DNA of 64,000 nt from Pilaira anomala. Lineage: Eukaryota; Mucoromycota; Mucoromycetes; Mucorales; Mucoraceae. Position 1 is the first letter of the stretch. The number at the start of each line of letters is the position of its first letter. The notes beneath the pieces were generated by a model. The model saw only the letters and a list, made by a program, of their open reading frames with translations. It searched no databases and had not been told where the DNA came from. The position numbers and the translations under genes were made by a program. Below, piece after piece: positions 11,356 through 23,195 of the stretch. The stretch spans positions 310,001 through 374,000 of the forward strand of contig JAIXMQ010000017.1 in NCBI GenBank assembly GCA_025716855.1, given 5' to 3'.

Positions 11356-14300
11356 ATGACACAAAGTGAACTCGAAAGTTATTTAACCAAGCACGCCACA
11401 CTTGTTCCCTTAGGCGAGAAGAAAGCAACCGACACTTCAGGATCGATCGTCAGTTATCCTTGGCCATGGGCCGATCCAAATATTGAAAGTCAAACAAACG
11501 CATATCAAATTGCTCGCCATTGGACTTTACCTGTTGAATTTCAAGAGAAGGCTCGTCAATGTATGAAGAAGAAGAAGAAGAAAAAAAAAAAATGACACCC
11601 TATTGAAACCCCTTTTTTTTTCTTTTTTTTAAAAAATAGGTAAAAGTGAGGAACGTCGTGTTTACGCAAACGAAGCAGAGAAATATTTGATTTTAACGAG
11701 TAGTAACACGATACACGTCTACTTTTATACAGTAAGAAAAAAATGGACCTCTTTTTTTTTTTTTGACACTTTTGACATTGATTTTATTTTATTTTTTTTT
11801 AAAAAAAATAGGAAACGCCTATTTCAATTCAATTGACAGTACCTCAACGAATTCAATATATTCAACTGATGAATGAAAATCAAAGTGCTATAGGTGTCAG
11901 TCTAACGGGTCAAGTGTATTATTGGCAAGATATTCATGAAGATCGGTTCATTGATTGTACGGTTTCATTGTTATGTAACAAAGAGCACATCACGGCTATG
12001 ACGTTGTTGATGGATTCGAGTCAAATGGTATTGGGTACAAGCTCGGGTGAATTGTACCTGATCAGGATAAAACATCCATCGCTTGTTCAATCCACATTTT
12101 ATAAACCTACCACCGGTGTCGTTTCATATATCACGGGTATCTTTCATACGCATTTACCTCACGTGTCTCAAACTGAATTACCTGCCCATGCTGAACCGAT
12201 CTTACAGATCAAAGCCATGGAAAATATAATTTATGCTGTTAGTAAACGGTTTATTTTAGTTTGGAAGATTCATTCAATGACTGAAATCGAGGTACATATA
12301 TAAAAAACATTGGATATATATATATATAAAAAGAGGGAGAGAGAGAGAGAGAGAAAAGTTTATGTAACTCACTTTTTTTTTATATATATAAATATAAGCT
12401 TGTATCACACATCAATCTAAGTTCAAAAATAGTCTCGGGTGTAGCTCAACATATACCAGCATCTCAATTATCTAAAGGTAATATAAAATATGAAGTGATA
12501 GATATGGATCTTATAGCGTAAGTCAGATTGAAATGAATAAAAAAAAAAAAAAAGTGCATGTGAGTATGATAAGAACTGACGATTTTTTTATGATTGAAGT
12601 GATGGAGAAGTAGTGTTACTGGTATCGTATCATGTACCAGTGATGGGCGATTACGTTCAATACGCACTGATTTCAATTGTAATGCAACCATTTTATACGG
12701 AAGCGCAAGTAGTTTATACGACCTCGATTCCTTATTCAGCTATCGCTCACACGGTCACACCTGAACTTCGAGTGACGAGAGCATTAGGATTTGTTACCTT
12801 GAATAATGCAGTTGTGTCAGTTTCATTAGATAGAAGATCGGTGTTTGAGGAATCCGTGGTATTGAGAAAGGATCAAGTGTTGGCTACATTTATTCAAGAG
12901 TATACAGAGTTTATTAAGGTCTATGTGTTTACTTTGGAAAGTGGTGTGATTGAATTTGTAGTGTGTATTGATGAAATTCAAGGACAAAGAGACACTGGGT
13001 AAAAAAAAAAAAGTGAAAAAAAGTAAAACAATGATGAGAATTTTATTGATATTTTTTTTTTTATATATATGTAGAAATTTATACGCTCGTATTGTTCCTA
13101 GTATTGTAAGAATTTTTATCGATTTTTTTTTTTTCTGTTTCAATTTAACTTAATACAATTCATAGATGGATAGAGAAACAGCTATTTTCAAGTCTAGATT
13201 AGAACAAGCTGTCTTCTTTGGGGCATCAAAGCAGGTACAAAAAAAAAATCAATCCTCTGTGTGTCATATAATGTTCTTTTTTATTAAAAAGCTCTCCTCT
13301 TTTTTTTTTTTGCAGTCACCACTTGTATTCCCTCTTCGACCAGAGCAAGTGGATGTACCACATGCTGTCAAATCATTTTCGGATCAAATTATGAACATGA
13401 ATTGTAAACTCTTTCCTAGTTGTGAAAATATGGATTTATTTCTAAGATCAAGATATTTCTTTGAAAGAAGAATCATGATTTTATTAAAAGAAAATGTATT
13501 GATTGAAATGGTAATCAAAAAAGTATTTTATGTACTCAAAAAAACAACAAAATGTACTTACATATAAAAATATAATTAGGTTCCACAAACTATTCGAAAT
13601 GAATTGATTAAAAGAGTAGAATATTATCTCCTTTCTTTTATTTTGTGGGAATTTCATCAAGAAAGGTATAATAGGAGAGAGAGAGAGAAAAAGAAATTTT
13701 TACACCTATACTAAAAACTAATATAGAATTGGAGATAATGTGTCTACTGTTTATTGGGAGAATATCATTACGGATTTAGTACTTGAACCAAAAGAAAATT
13801 TAGTGCAAGACTTATTGATTAAACATGTAAAACAAAAAAGAACTTAAATGTATATGCGTGTATTTATAGACTGACTCTCTCTCTCTCTCTCTTCTTTTTG
13901 TATATATTAAATTTTAGCCTTTTCGTATTCTAGACTTTCTAAACAAGGTACGAAGTAATGTTTTGATTCAGGGAATAAAGATGAAAAATGCAAAGGAACA
14001 GATGACACTTATCTATAGTACAAATGAGTTAATGATGGTAATATATTATATAATCTAGAGAGAGAGTGTGTGTGTGTATATAAGTCACTAAAAAACCCCC
14101 CCCCTCCATATTTAACAACAGAGAGTAACGCAACAAACGTATCGATTTGAGAAAAAGTATAGAAAGAATTATCAAGTTGCAATGAATTATGATGACCTTA
14201 TTTCAAGTCAATTGAATGATATGATCTTTTTATTATTCGAGTTAAATGTAAAGTATATTGTAAATAATAATACAGATGAAGAGATTATGAATTCAGATCA

Positions 14301-14941
14301 AATGAAGATAATGAAGGAAAGTTTATATCAATTATCAAATATTTTACTTGATATCTTGTTGGAAGCAGCCACTCATACAAAGATGTAAGTTCATCATTTA
14401 TTATACACTCTATATATCTTGGGTCCTAACCCCCCTTCTTTCTATATTATGCAGGAATATTGAACAATATCAATATGATTATGAAACAGTAAGAAAATCA
14501 GTGATTGAAGGGTTATGCAAGACCAATCTTTGTAACAAAGCGATTGAAGTAGCTGAAAAGCATCATGACGTGTCTTCACTCGTTGTCTCTGTTCAAACGA
14601 GTCGATTGTCTCCTCAAGAGATGCAAGAGATGAACTCGAAGTTTATCCAGTTATTTCAACAAGACTATTATAACGCCTTATTAACCTATTTGGATAAAGA
14701 TCATCAGAACAACCACGAAAAGTTGATCTTAACACTTTTATCCGAACATTCAAGACTTGCAACACATTTACTTGATGAATGCATCTTTTTAAAAGTTGCT
14801 TGGAAATACTATTTACAACAAAAGAATTATAAAAAGGCTTTAGAATCTATTCAACTTTGTATTCAACATGAATCGGATCCAACTCAATTGAAACTTTATG
14901 ATTCTTGGATGCAAATTTTTGAAGCGGCTTTACTATCATAA
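11356..14941 (+). CDS. NUP133: Nucleoporin Nup133-like
   Basis: Probable scaffold subunit of the Y-complex of the nuclear pore. Thirteen exons sum to 2646 nt, 881 residues: 11356-11560, 11640-11731, 11812-12291, 12399-12517, 12600-12998, 13075-13105, 13166-13234, 13316-13510, 13580-13665, 13727-13826, 13918-14037, 14122-14384 and 14455-14941. All phases agree. The N-terminal half looks like the Nup133 beta-propeller (GQVYYWQDI, MVLGTSSGELYLIRI). The C-terminal half is alpha-helical (KSVIEGLCKTNLCNKAIEVAE, split here as KSVIEGLCK and NKAIEVAEKHHD), typical of the nucleoporin C domain. It is shorter than animal or yeast Nup133 (about 1150). Nup155 would be the main alternative; the short length and helical pattern favour Nup133. 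A pseudogene of exon 1 lies at 41175-41347. Confidence 0.75.
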
Positions 14942-16671
14942 TTTAATATCCCCTTTTTTTTTAAAAAAAAAAATATGTATGCGTTTGTATATATATATAT
15001 ATATACCATCGTTTATATAAAAGTGTTTAAAAAAAAAAAAAACGTACATTTTCATCAAAATGTATCACCCCCTTTACTCTCTCTCTCTCTTTTATATATA
15101 TATATAGTAGGCTCATTCCAATAAACTAATTGAATGTCTAGATATACTTATTTATGATATTTAAACATACACACACACAGACCTTAATATATGTCCTTAT
15201 ATTGTACTAAAAAAACTTAATCTAGGAAACATTTTCTGTTTCATATCGAGTTTTCAGTCATCTCGTGAAAAAAAAAAAAAAAAAAAAAAAAACCTTATTA
15301 TACGAGGAATTTCGAGTCTATAATACAAAAGAGAGAGTAAAAAAAAAAAAAGAAAATTTAATAAGTATCCCTGATACAATGTTTATATATGTTAGTACTA
15401 CGGCTTTATATGTTTAGAAGGTAAATACAATAATATATTACAGGTGCTGTTAGTAAGAAAAATATGGGTCTCTATCCGAATTATAGGTCGGAATCTATTG
15501 TGTGTGCGTCAAGTATGTTATAGAGTGTATAAAAAAAAAAAAAAAAAGTATTTTTTAAAAAAAAGATCGACATCATATTAAGGAGTATTTAGAAAAAGAT
15601 AAAATGATGCTTTGTTTTGCATAGTCTACATATAGCATGTACATAAACATTTGTATTTGCTTCTAGACTAAATATTAGATGAGGGTTTTTTCTCTTCTCT
15701 CTCTTTTATTATAGACTTAAAACATGTTAACAGCGCGTGCCGATAAAAGTATATTAAAAAAAAAAAAAAAGGTTTTTTTTTTTTTTTTTTTTACATTTTT
15801 CGATAGAAAAAGAAAGTTGTGACGCTAGTCTTTTTAAACGAATTCAAACACTAATCTCCTAAAAGTTAAAGCCGATGTAGTATGTCAATCATAAACCGCC
15901 CAATCCAAAAGGGCTTCTTTCTCCTGTTCGCCTTTTTTTTTTTTTTTTTTTTTTTCCTAATCGTTGTTACTATGTACCGTCTTTTTTTTTTTTTTTATCA
16001 GCTGAATTTACTTTAACCGAGATATACACAAATATTATGAAAATCTGTCCCTGTCAAATTGACCCCGTTCTTTTATGCAAAAAAAAAAAGTCTACTTGTT
16101 TCTGTAAACAAATATTCATGTCGGGTTCAAGAAATAGAGTAGTATACTCTTTTCCGTAAATAAGATGTGCATCTGCTTTTTTTTTTTAAAAAAAAAATAA
16201 AGATAAAGATGTACTGTCAATTTTGTTGCGATAAAGCAATGTATATGATAACGAAAAAAAAATTACCCTAGATACTACCGTATTATTTTTAGACTGCATT
16301 ATATGCAAAATAAAAGAGTGTTACCTCGGGTTATTGTCATTACCTATATAACTGGTTTATTTTATGAGTGTTGTAGTGATTGAATGTTACACTTTATATG
16401 AAGAAAGATAAAAAAAAAAAAAAAGCCTATGTGCATTAAAAAAAAAGGGGGGGGGGGCCTTTTTATAAATATAGGCTTATAAGCAACTTTTTTTTTTTTT
16501 TTTTTTTTTTTGGTGGCAAATTAATGAAGGTCTACTCTATAGAGTTTTATGACATTATTATTAAAAAGGGTTTAATAGGAATTTACAGAAGCAAGAAGAA
16601 TAAACAAAAAAAAAAACGTATCACACGGTCCATTAAAAAAAGACTGCATAATCAATATAATAATTTACAAA

Positions 16672-16702
<31 letters not shown>

Positions 16703-16738
16703 TACAAGTTAAAAAATGGAGATTTTTTTTTATTATTA
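14942..16738. other. Intergenic between two converging genes, no gene seen
   Basis: Almost 1.8 kb of low-complexity DNA: many A(n), T(n), (AT)n and (CT)n runs, a G10 tract near 16449 and a T25-like run near 16490-16510. The open frame 16524-16712 is low complexity (poly-Lys/poly-Leu). Holds the 3' ends of Nup133 and of the myosin light chain gene. Confidence 0.45.
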
Positions 16739-17334
16739 TTATTCTCCATGTTTTAAAACGCGTACAAAGTCCCTATAGTTAAAATTGCCTTCTTCATCAA
16801 TAAGAGAGCCTTTAAACATGATATCGACTTCATCATCCGTAAATCTATCACCCATTGTTGTCATACATTCTCTTAAATAAGTTGCATTAATCTTTCCATT
16901 TCGATGATCATCAAATGCAGAAAATGCCTTCAAGATAGTATTTTCTGGATCTGTATCAGCTAATTTATCCGCCATTAAAGTTAAAAAGACTGTAAAGTTG
17001 ATAGGACCTGAAGCATCTCCCATCATGGATTCAATTTCTTCTGTTGTAGCAGGTTGGCCTAAATTTAAATATTCTATGAGTATATAATAAATACAAAATA
17101 AAAAAAAAACTGTACCTAATCTTTCAAAAGTCACTTTGAGATCATTCATATCTACCAATCCATCACTGTTTGTATCCATAATGCTAAATGCATCCTTAAA
17201 TTCCATTACCTGTGCTTTGTCGAACATGGCAAACACGTTTGAGTTCTGACGTCTCTTATTCTTTTTATATATATTACGGAGATTAATTTAAGTTGAAAAA
17301 AGACGGATTAATTAACACTTACAATAGGTGCCAT
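16739..17334 (-). CDS. Myosin II regulatory light chain
   Basis: EF-hand light chain binding the neck of class II myosin in the actomyosin ring. Three exons: a 12-nt micro-exon encoding MAPI (17323-17334), 17116-17254 and 16739-17058; the sum is 471 nt, 156 residues, normal for the family. The ATG at 17334 is preferred over the internal Met because splicing gives MAPI-RRQNSNVFAMFD, matching the conserved N-terminus of regulatory light chains. Ser9 in SNVFAMFD is at the phosphorylatable Ser19 position, preceded by two arginines; the adjacent Thr18 equivalent is Asn. The first EF-hand loop (DTNSDGLVDMND) has canonical Ca/Mg ligands. Later loops are degenerate, as usual in this family. Confidence 0.9.
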
Positions 17335-18482
17335 TTTATTATATAGTGAAAAAGTTTAAAAAAAAATAAAAAGAAGGAAAGAGAAGAGAGAGAGAGAGAG
17401 AGAGAAAAAGTGAAAATAAATAGCAAGAAATGACGAATTCATTTTGGTTATTAAAGAATGATTATACCATATATACACACACACGTACAAATACCAATTT
17501 TAGAAGAAACAATAACAAGGTACCAAATTTTATAGTTTAACTCCGCTTATGAAAAAAAAAAAAAAAAAGTAAAATCGTTAGGTGTGTGTGTGACAGGAGA
17601 GAGAGAGAGTGTGTGTGTGTATTTGTGTCACTATGCCATCATAAACAGTTGAATGGTAGTAGTAGTAGTATTTTTTATATCTATAAGGGGAATATAAGAT
17701 TTAAATATTGGTGGAGAAAGGTAGAATTTCTAGTTTTTAAAAAAAACATTCCTATGTATCTTTTATTTCCAAAAAAAAGTCCCTTCTCCTTTTTTTTTTT
17801 TTTTTTTTTTAGGTATTGAAAAAAGAGCGAAAAAGAGACAGTGTGTGTGTGTGTGTGTACGTAAGTGTGGGGGAGGGGAGGGGAGAGAGAGAGGGGGGGA
17901 GGAAGGTAAGAAAAAAAAGAAAGTGATGAACATATATATATATATATATATCTTATCATTTTCATTATTATTTTGGTTCTACTTGCATTAGTAAAAAAAA
18001 AAAAAAAGGAGAAAAAAAAAAAAAAGTGAGAGGGACAATTACCCTCGAATAATATTCAGGGCCTGTTTATATGCCACCTTCTCCGTGTCTGGAGGATGCT
18101 GATGGAATGGCCGGATTAGACAAGTCTGCATAGATTGGATCGAAAATATGCAAAATGCAATATCCGTAATAACCTCTTTATTTGAACACTTGATTTTTCA
18201 ATTTACAAAGTCCTTTTTTTTTTTTTGTATATAAAAAGACTTGTATACAAAGATCCACTGTACCACTTTAGGATCATCTGCCTTTTTTTTTTTAATGCAA
18301 TAAACAAAAGAAGTTTTTCATCTGCAGGAAAGTTCTATATAGATTTACAAAAAAAAAAAAAAAAAAAACTTTTACGCTATGTTCTGTTCTTTAGCCCCTT
18401 CGCCTTTTTTTTTTTTTTCCCCCGTCTCTATTAAGCTTAAGAAGAAGAAAAAAAAAACACCTCCTTTAACAATCCAACTTGC

Positions 18483-18514
<32 letters not shown>

Positions 18515-18820
18515 TATTTCAATCATTTTGAAATAAATTTTTTTTTTTTTTTTTATTCTTGCCTTTTTTTTTATTTTAACTTTTTTTTTTTTATATACTT
18601 CCTTTTGATCTTAATATTTTTTTTTTTTTTTTTAATTTGTAATATCATTTAATCTTTTTTTTTCTCTTTTTTTTTTTTTTTACTTTCTTCTTTTTTTTTC
18701 CACCTTCCTTCTTCTTTTTTTTTTTTTTTACACAGAAAAAAAAAAAGAATAAGAACAGAGAGAATATAATAAAAAAAAAAATATTTATAAATAAACGAAA
18801 AAAAAAAAATCATCATCATC
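17335..18820. other. Divergent promoter region rich in simple sequence, one GC-balanced island
   Basis: Lies between the divergent myosin light chain and Ca2+-ATPase genes. Packed with (GA)n, (GT)n, (AT)n, A(n) and T(n) tracts; 18360-18780 is nearly continuous homopolymer. One stretch at about 18047-18150 has balanced composition and three short open frames (see findings) but could not be joined to a gene. Confidence 0.4.
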
Positions 18821-19678
18821 ATGCCAAATTATCATCAACATAGTGAAGATCCCACCTTGATCGTTACACCCAATCAATCCAATGTCATGGATGAAAAGGC
18901 AGAACAGAAAGAGATTAAAATCGACGTAAGAGAAAATCTTCGGGCGCACAATGATCCCAGCAACCCTTTTGCATTTGTACCGGATCAATTATCAGCACTG
19001 ATGGATCCAAAAAACCTACCTTTATTACGTGCCTTTGGTGGTCTCGAAGGGCTCGCTCGTGGTCTTCAAGTGGATCTCCAGTCCGGTTTAACACCCAACG
19101 CACCCAAGCATCAAAATATCTCTCTCAATCAGGTCTTGAAAGAAAAGGATGATTCGGTCTATGTAGAAGAAATCGAATTCAAAAGAACGCCTACTGTTCA
19201 TTCTCTAGGTAGACAACTCACACATCGTACCGACGCTACTGTCTCTGCTCCAGATGCTTCTGCTTTTCCTCAAAGAAAACACGCTTTTGGTTCAAATATC
19301 TTGCCTGAATCTCAATCTAAAACTATCTTTCAACTCATGTGGATTGCATTTCAAGACAAGACACTGGTACACAAATATATATATATATATATATATTTAA
19401 AAAAAAAAAAAATATTTAACTCTTTTGATAGATTTTATTAGCCATTGCAGCTGTCGTTTCGTTAGGTGTAGGTCTATATGAAGATATTGCCGTACCAGAA
19501 TATGATACATTCGGTCAAAGAATTCCAGGTGTCAAATGGGTAGAAGGTGTAGCTATTATTGTAGCGATTTTAATGGTGGTCATGGTCGGTAGTGTCAATG
19601 ATTTCCAAAAAGAAAAACAATTTCGTAAACTTAATGCAAAGAAAGATGATCGAGCGGTCAAAGTAAACAAACAAAACA

Positions 19679-19716
<38 letters not shown>

Positions 19717-20470
19717 AAAAAAAAATGCAATGTTTATTTGGACCCTAATTATTTATTTATTTATTTATTGTTACTTTTTTTTTTTTTTTTTTTATATATA
19801 GGCTACGCGAGAATCTACTGTGATTATGATTTCTGTGTACGATATTCAAGTTGGAGATATTCTTCATCTTGAACCAGGCGATATTGTAGCAGTGGATGGG
19901 GTATTTATCGAAGGACATAACTTGAAATGTGATGAATCTGCTGCTACAGGTGAATCGGATGCAGTGCGTAAACAACCGTGGCAAATGTGTGAAAGATTGG
20001 CTTTAGCGCAAGAAGGAGGAGAGACGGCGGGTTCTCCTTCCTCAACCGAATCTGGATTCAAACCTACTACTAATAAAAAATCAGCCGCAGCAAATGTTGA
20101 ACATAAAGCCATACCGGATCCATTCATTATTTCAGGTTCCAAAGTATTAGAAGGTGTCTGTACTTACCTTGTCACGTCGATTGGAGAAAACTCGTATTAT
20201 GGTCGTACGATGATGGCCTTACGTTCTGAACCTGAATCGACTCCTTTACAAGAGAAATTAAATGCTTTGGCCGAATTAATTGCGAAAATGGGGTCCGCCG
20301 TTGGTTTATTAATGTTGATTGTCTTGTTGATTCGTTACTTTGTTGGCTGGAAATCCGGTGTACCCGATCAACCTACTGAAATTGTGATGGCTATTATGAA
20401 AATTTTAATTGTGGTTGTAACAATTGTTGTTGTAGCTGTTCCTGAAGGTTTACCGTTAGCCGTTACTCTA

Positions 20471-20505
<35 letters not shown>

Positions 20506-22759
20506 TTAATTAATTAATTATTTCATTTGATTTGATTTGATTTTTTTTTGCATATATGGCTAACATTTTTCTTTTAAAAAAATACATAGCTCTTGCATAT
20601 GCCACTCAACGTATGTTAAAAGATAACAATTTGGTGCGAGTGTTAGCAGCTTGTGAAACGATGGGTAATGCTACGACGATTTGTTCAGACAAGACAGGTA
20701 CTTTGACACAAAATAAGATGACGGTAGTGGCCGGTACATTTGGGTCCTCCTTTCGGTTTATCAACAACCCACCTGGATCCCGAACAGACCTGATCGATAT
20801 TAAAGAAGTCAGTCATCAAGCACCGCAAGATGTACTGAATATCATCAATCAATCGATCGCAGTGAACTCGAATGCGTTTGAAGGCGAGAACGAAAAAGGC
20901 GAGCCCTGTTTTGTAGGTAACAAGACGGAGACGGCGCTTCTTCAATTCTCTCGTGAGATCAAAGCGGAACATTATGATACGTTACGTACACGCTGGGCTA
21001 TTGAACAAGTCTATCCTTTCAGTTCAGAACGTAAAGCGATGGCTACGGTGTTACAAATTCCTCATCCTACCAAGCCTCAACAGTGGATGTACAGAGTACA
21101 TGTGAAAGGAGCGTCCGAAATTATCTTGAGTCTTTGCAGTAAAATTCTTAGCCTCCAAAGTACGACGACGACGACGAACACAGGTCGTGATGATTATAGT
21201 GGCGCTAACTCGCGTGAGTTAACTGAAGAAGATGCAGATCGTGTTGAACGTATTATTCAAAGCTATGCTACGCGTAGTTTAAGAACCATTGGTATTGCCT
21301 ATATCGATTTCGAACAATGGCCACCCAAGGGACCTGCTTTAAATCAAGATGATGATGTTCCTTATGACGATATTGTAGAAGGCAATCGATTAACCTTTTT
21401 AGGTGTCGTGGGTATTGAAGATCCTCTGCGAGATGGGGTCCCTGAGGCTGTCACGGCCTGTCAACGTGCAGGCGTGTTTGTGCGCATGGTGACAGGCGAT
21501 AATGTGGTGACTGCTAAAAGTATTGCAAAGCAATGTGGTATCTATACCCCTGGTGGTATCGTCATGGAGGGACCCGTGTTCAGAAAGCTTCCACAATCTG
21601 AGATGGATTCGGTCTTACCCCGTCTTCAAGTATTGGCACGATCCAGTCCTGAAGATAAGAGAATCTTAGTGAGTCGATTACGAGAATTAGGCGATATTGT
21701 TGCGGTGACGGGTGATGGTACAAATGATGGACCTGCACTGAAGATGGCGGATGTTGGGTTCTCTATGGGTATTGCGGGTACTGAGGTAGCGAAAGAAGCA
21801 TCGAGTATTATCTTGATGGATGATAACTTCTCTAGTATTATTAAGGCGATTATGTGGGGTCGTTGTGTGAATGATGCGGTCAAGAAATTTTTAGAATTTC
21901 AGATCACGGTGAATATTACTGCGGTGATCTCTACCTTTATCTCAGCGGTGGCAAGTGATGAACAAAAATCCGTGTTGACGGCTGTTCAACTGTTATGGGT
22001 TAACTTGATCATGGATACCTTTGCAGCGCTTGCTTTGGCTACGGATCCTCCTACCTTGGAACTCTTGGATCGTCATCCTGAACCACGGTCTGCACCTTTA
22101 ATTACTTTAAAGATGTGGAAAATGATCATTGGTCAAGCTATCTTTCAGATTACTGTCACGCTTGTGCTTTTATATGGTGATGTACTTGGTTATGATTCTG
22201 AAAGTGCCGTTTTACAAACTGTCGTCTTTAATACCTTTGTCTTTTGTCAAATTTTTAATGAAATCAAGTAAGATTTTTTTTTTTTTTATTAGATTGTCAT
22301 CTTGCTAACTATCTTTTTTTTTTTTACCCTTTTTTTAGTTGTCGTCGTATTGATAGTCATTTGAATATCTTTTCAAATATCTTTGCAAACAAGTTCTTTA
22401 TTGTGATTTTCTTCCTTTGTGTACTTGGTCAAGTAGTGATTGTTCAATTTGGAGGAGCAGCATTCCAAGTGGTACCGTTGGACGCAGCGCATTGGGGTAT
22501 TGCGATTGTGATTGGGTTCTTTTCTTTACCTATTGGTGTAGTGATTCGACTTATTCCAGATCATATCTTTGGATTCTTATTCCGTAATCCAGCTACACGA
22601 GAGAAATATATGGGAGAACAAGCTTCAACGCCTGCAGTCTATATGGCAGGGAATGAACGTTTGCCCTGGAATTCTGTTGAAAGAAGTAATACCATACGTT
22701 CCAAACATAATGGTGATAATCATTCTTTTGCATCTGGTTCTGTTCGTACCTTCCAGTAA
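18821..22759 (+). CDS. P2B-type calcium-transporting ATPase (PMCA/Pmc1-like)
   Basis: Pumps Ca2+ out of the cytosol, across the vacuolar or plasma membrane, using ATP. Five exons (18821-19366, 19432-19662, 19802-20471, 20590-22267, 22339-22759) sum to 3546 nt, 1181 residues. Seen in order: a hydrophilic N-terminus with GGLEGLARGLQVDL; first membrane helices (ILLAIAAVVSLGVGLYED); actuator motif TGESD; PEGLPLAVTLALAYA in M4, split by an intron; phosphorylation motif CSDKTGTLTQNKMTVV (Asp about 516); nucleotide-domain VKGASE; hinge GDGTNDGPAL; then the C-terminal membrane bundle. The tail after the last helix is short (about 60 residues) and shows no obvious calmodulin-binding helix, closer to fungal Pmc1 than animal PMCA. 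The upstream region has no compact core promoter visible, only polypyrimidine tracts. Confidence 0.93.
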
Positions 22760-23195
22760 AAAAATCTCCTTTTAATCATCCTTTCTGCATCATCTTTTTT
22801 TTTCTTTTTACCCCCCCCCCTTTCTTTAGAGAAAGGCCCCCTCTTTTTTTTTTTTTTTTAATTATTTCATAATCGGTATGTTTTTTTTTTCTTTTTTCAT
22901 CAACCGAAGTTCATGTATAGTGCTTCCCTTTTCTTTCTCACACACACACACACACTCTTCTCATTTTATTTTACTCTTTTTTTCTTTTTCTATTCTTTTT
23001 TTCTTTTTTCCTTCTTTCTTTCTTCAGGGTAATATTCTAACATCTCTTTACTTAATTATACTTTTATTCATTCTTTATATTAAAATACAAAAATTCAATA
23101 GATGATAATTCATGTACCACAAACAATTTTTTATTGTTATGCAAATTTTTTATACACTTGAGCTAACGTGACAAAAAAAAAAGGACTTCAATTAT
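22760..23195. other. Intergenic between converging Ca2+-ATPase and SelO genes
   Basis: Polypyrimidine and homopolymer sequence with a short (CA)n run near 22940-22955. No gene seen; the two 3' ends converge here. Confidence 0.45.

Noticed and set aside
11110..11428. Minus-strand frames of 84-88 codons upstream of Nup133
   Set aside because: They are translations of poly-A/poly-T tracts (Phe/Lys runs) and overlap the Nup133 start.
17380..17960. (GA)n, (GT)n and (AT)n tracts that might be regulatory
   Set aside because: Ordinary microsatellites found throughout this genome; no sequence-specific element can be argued.
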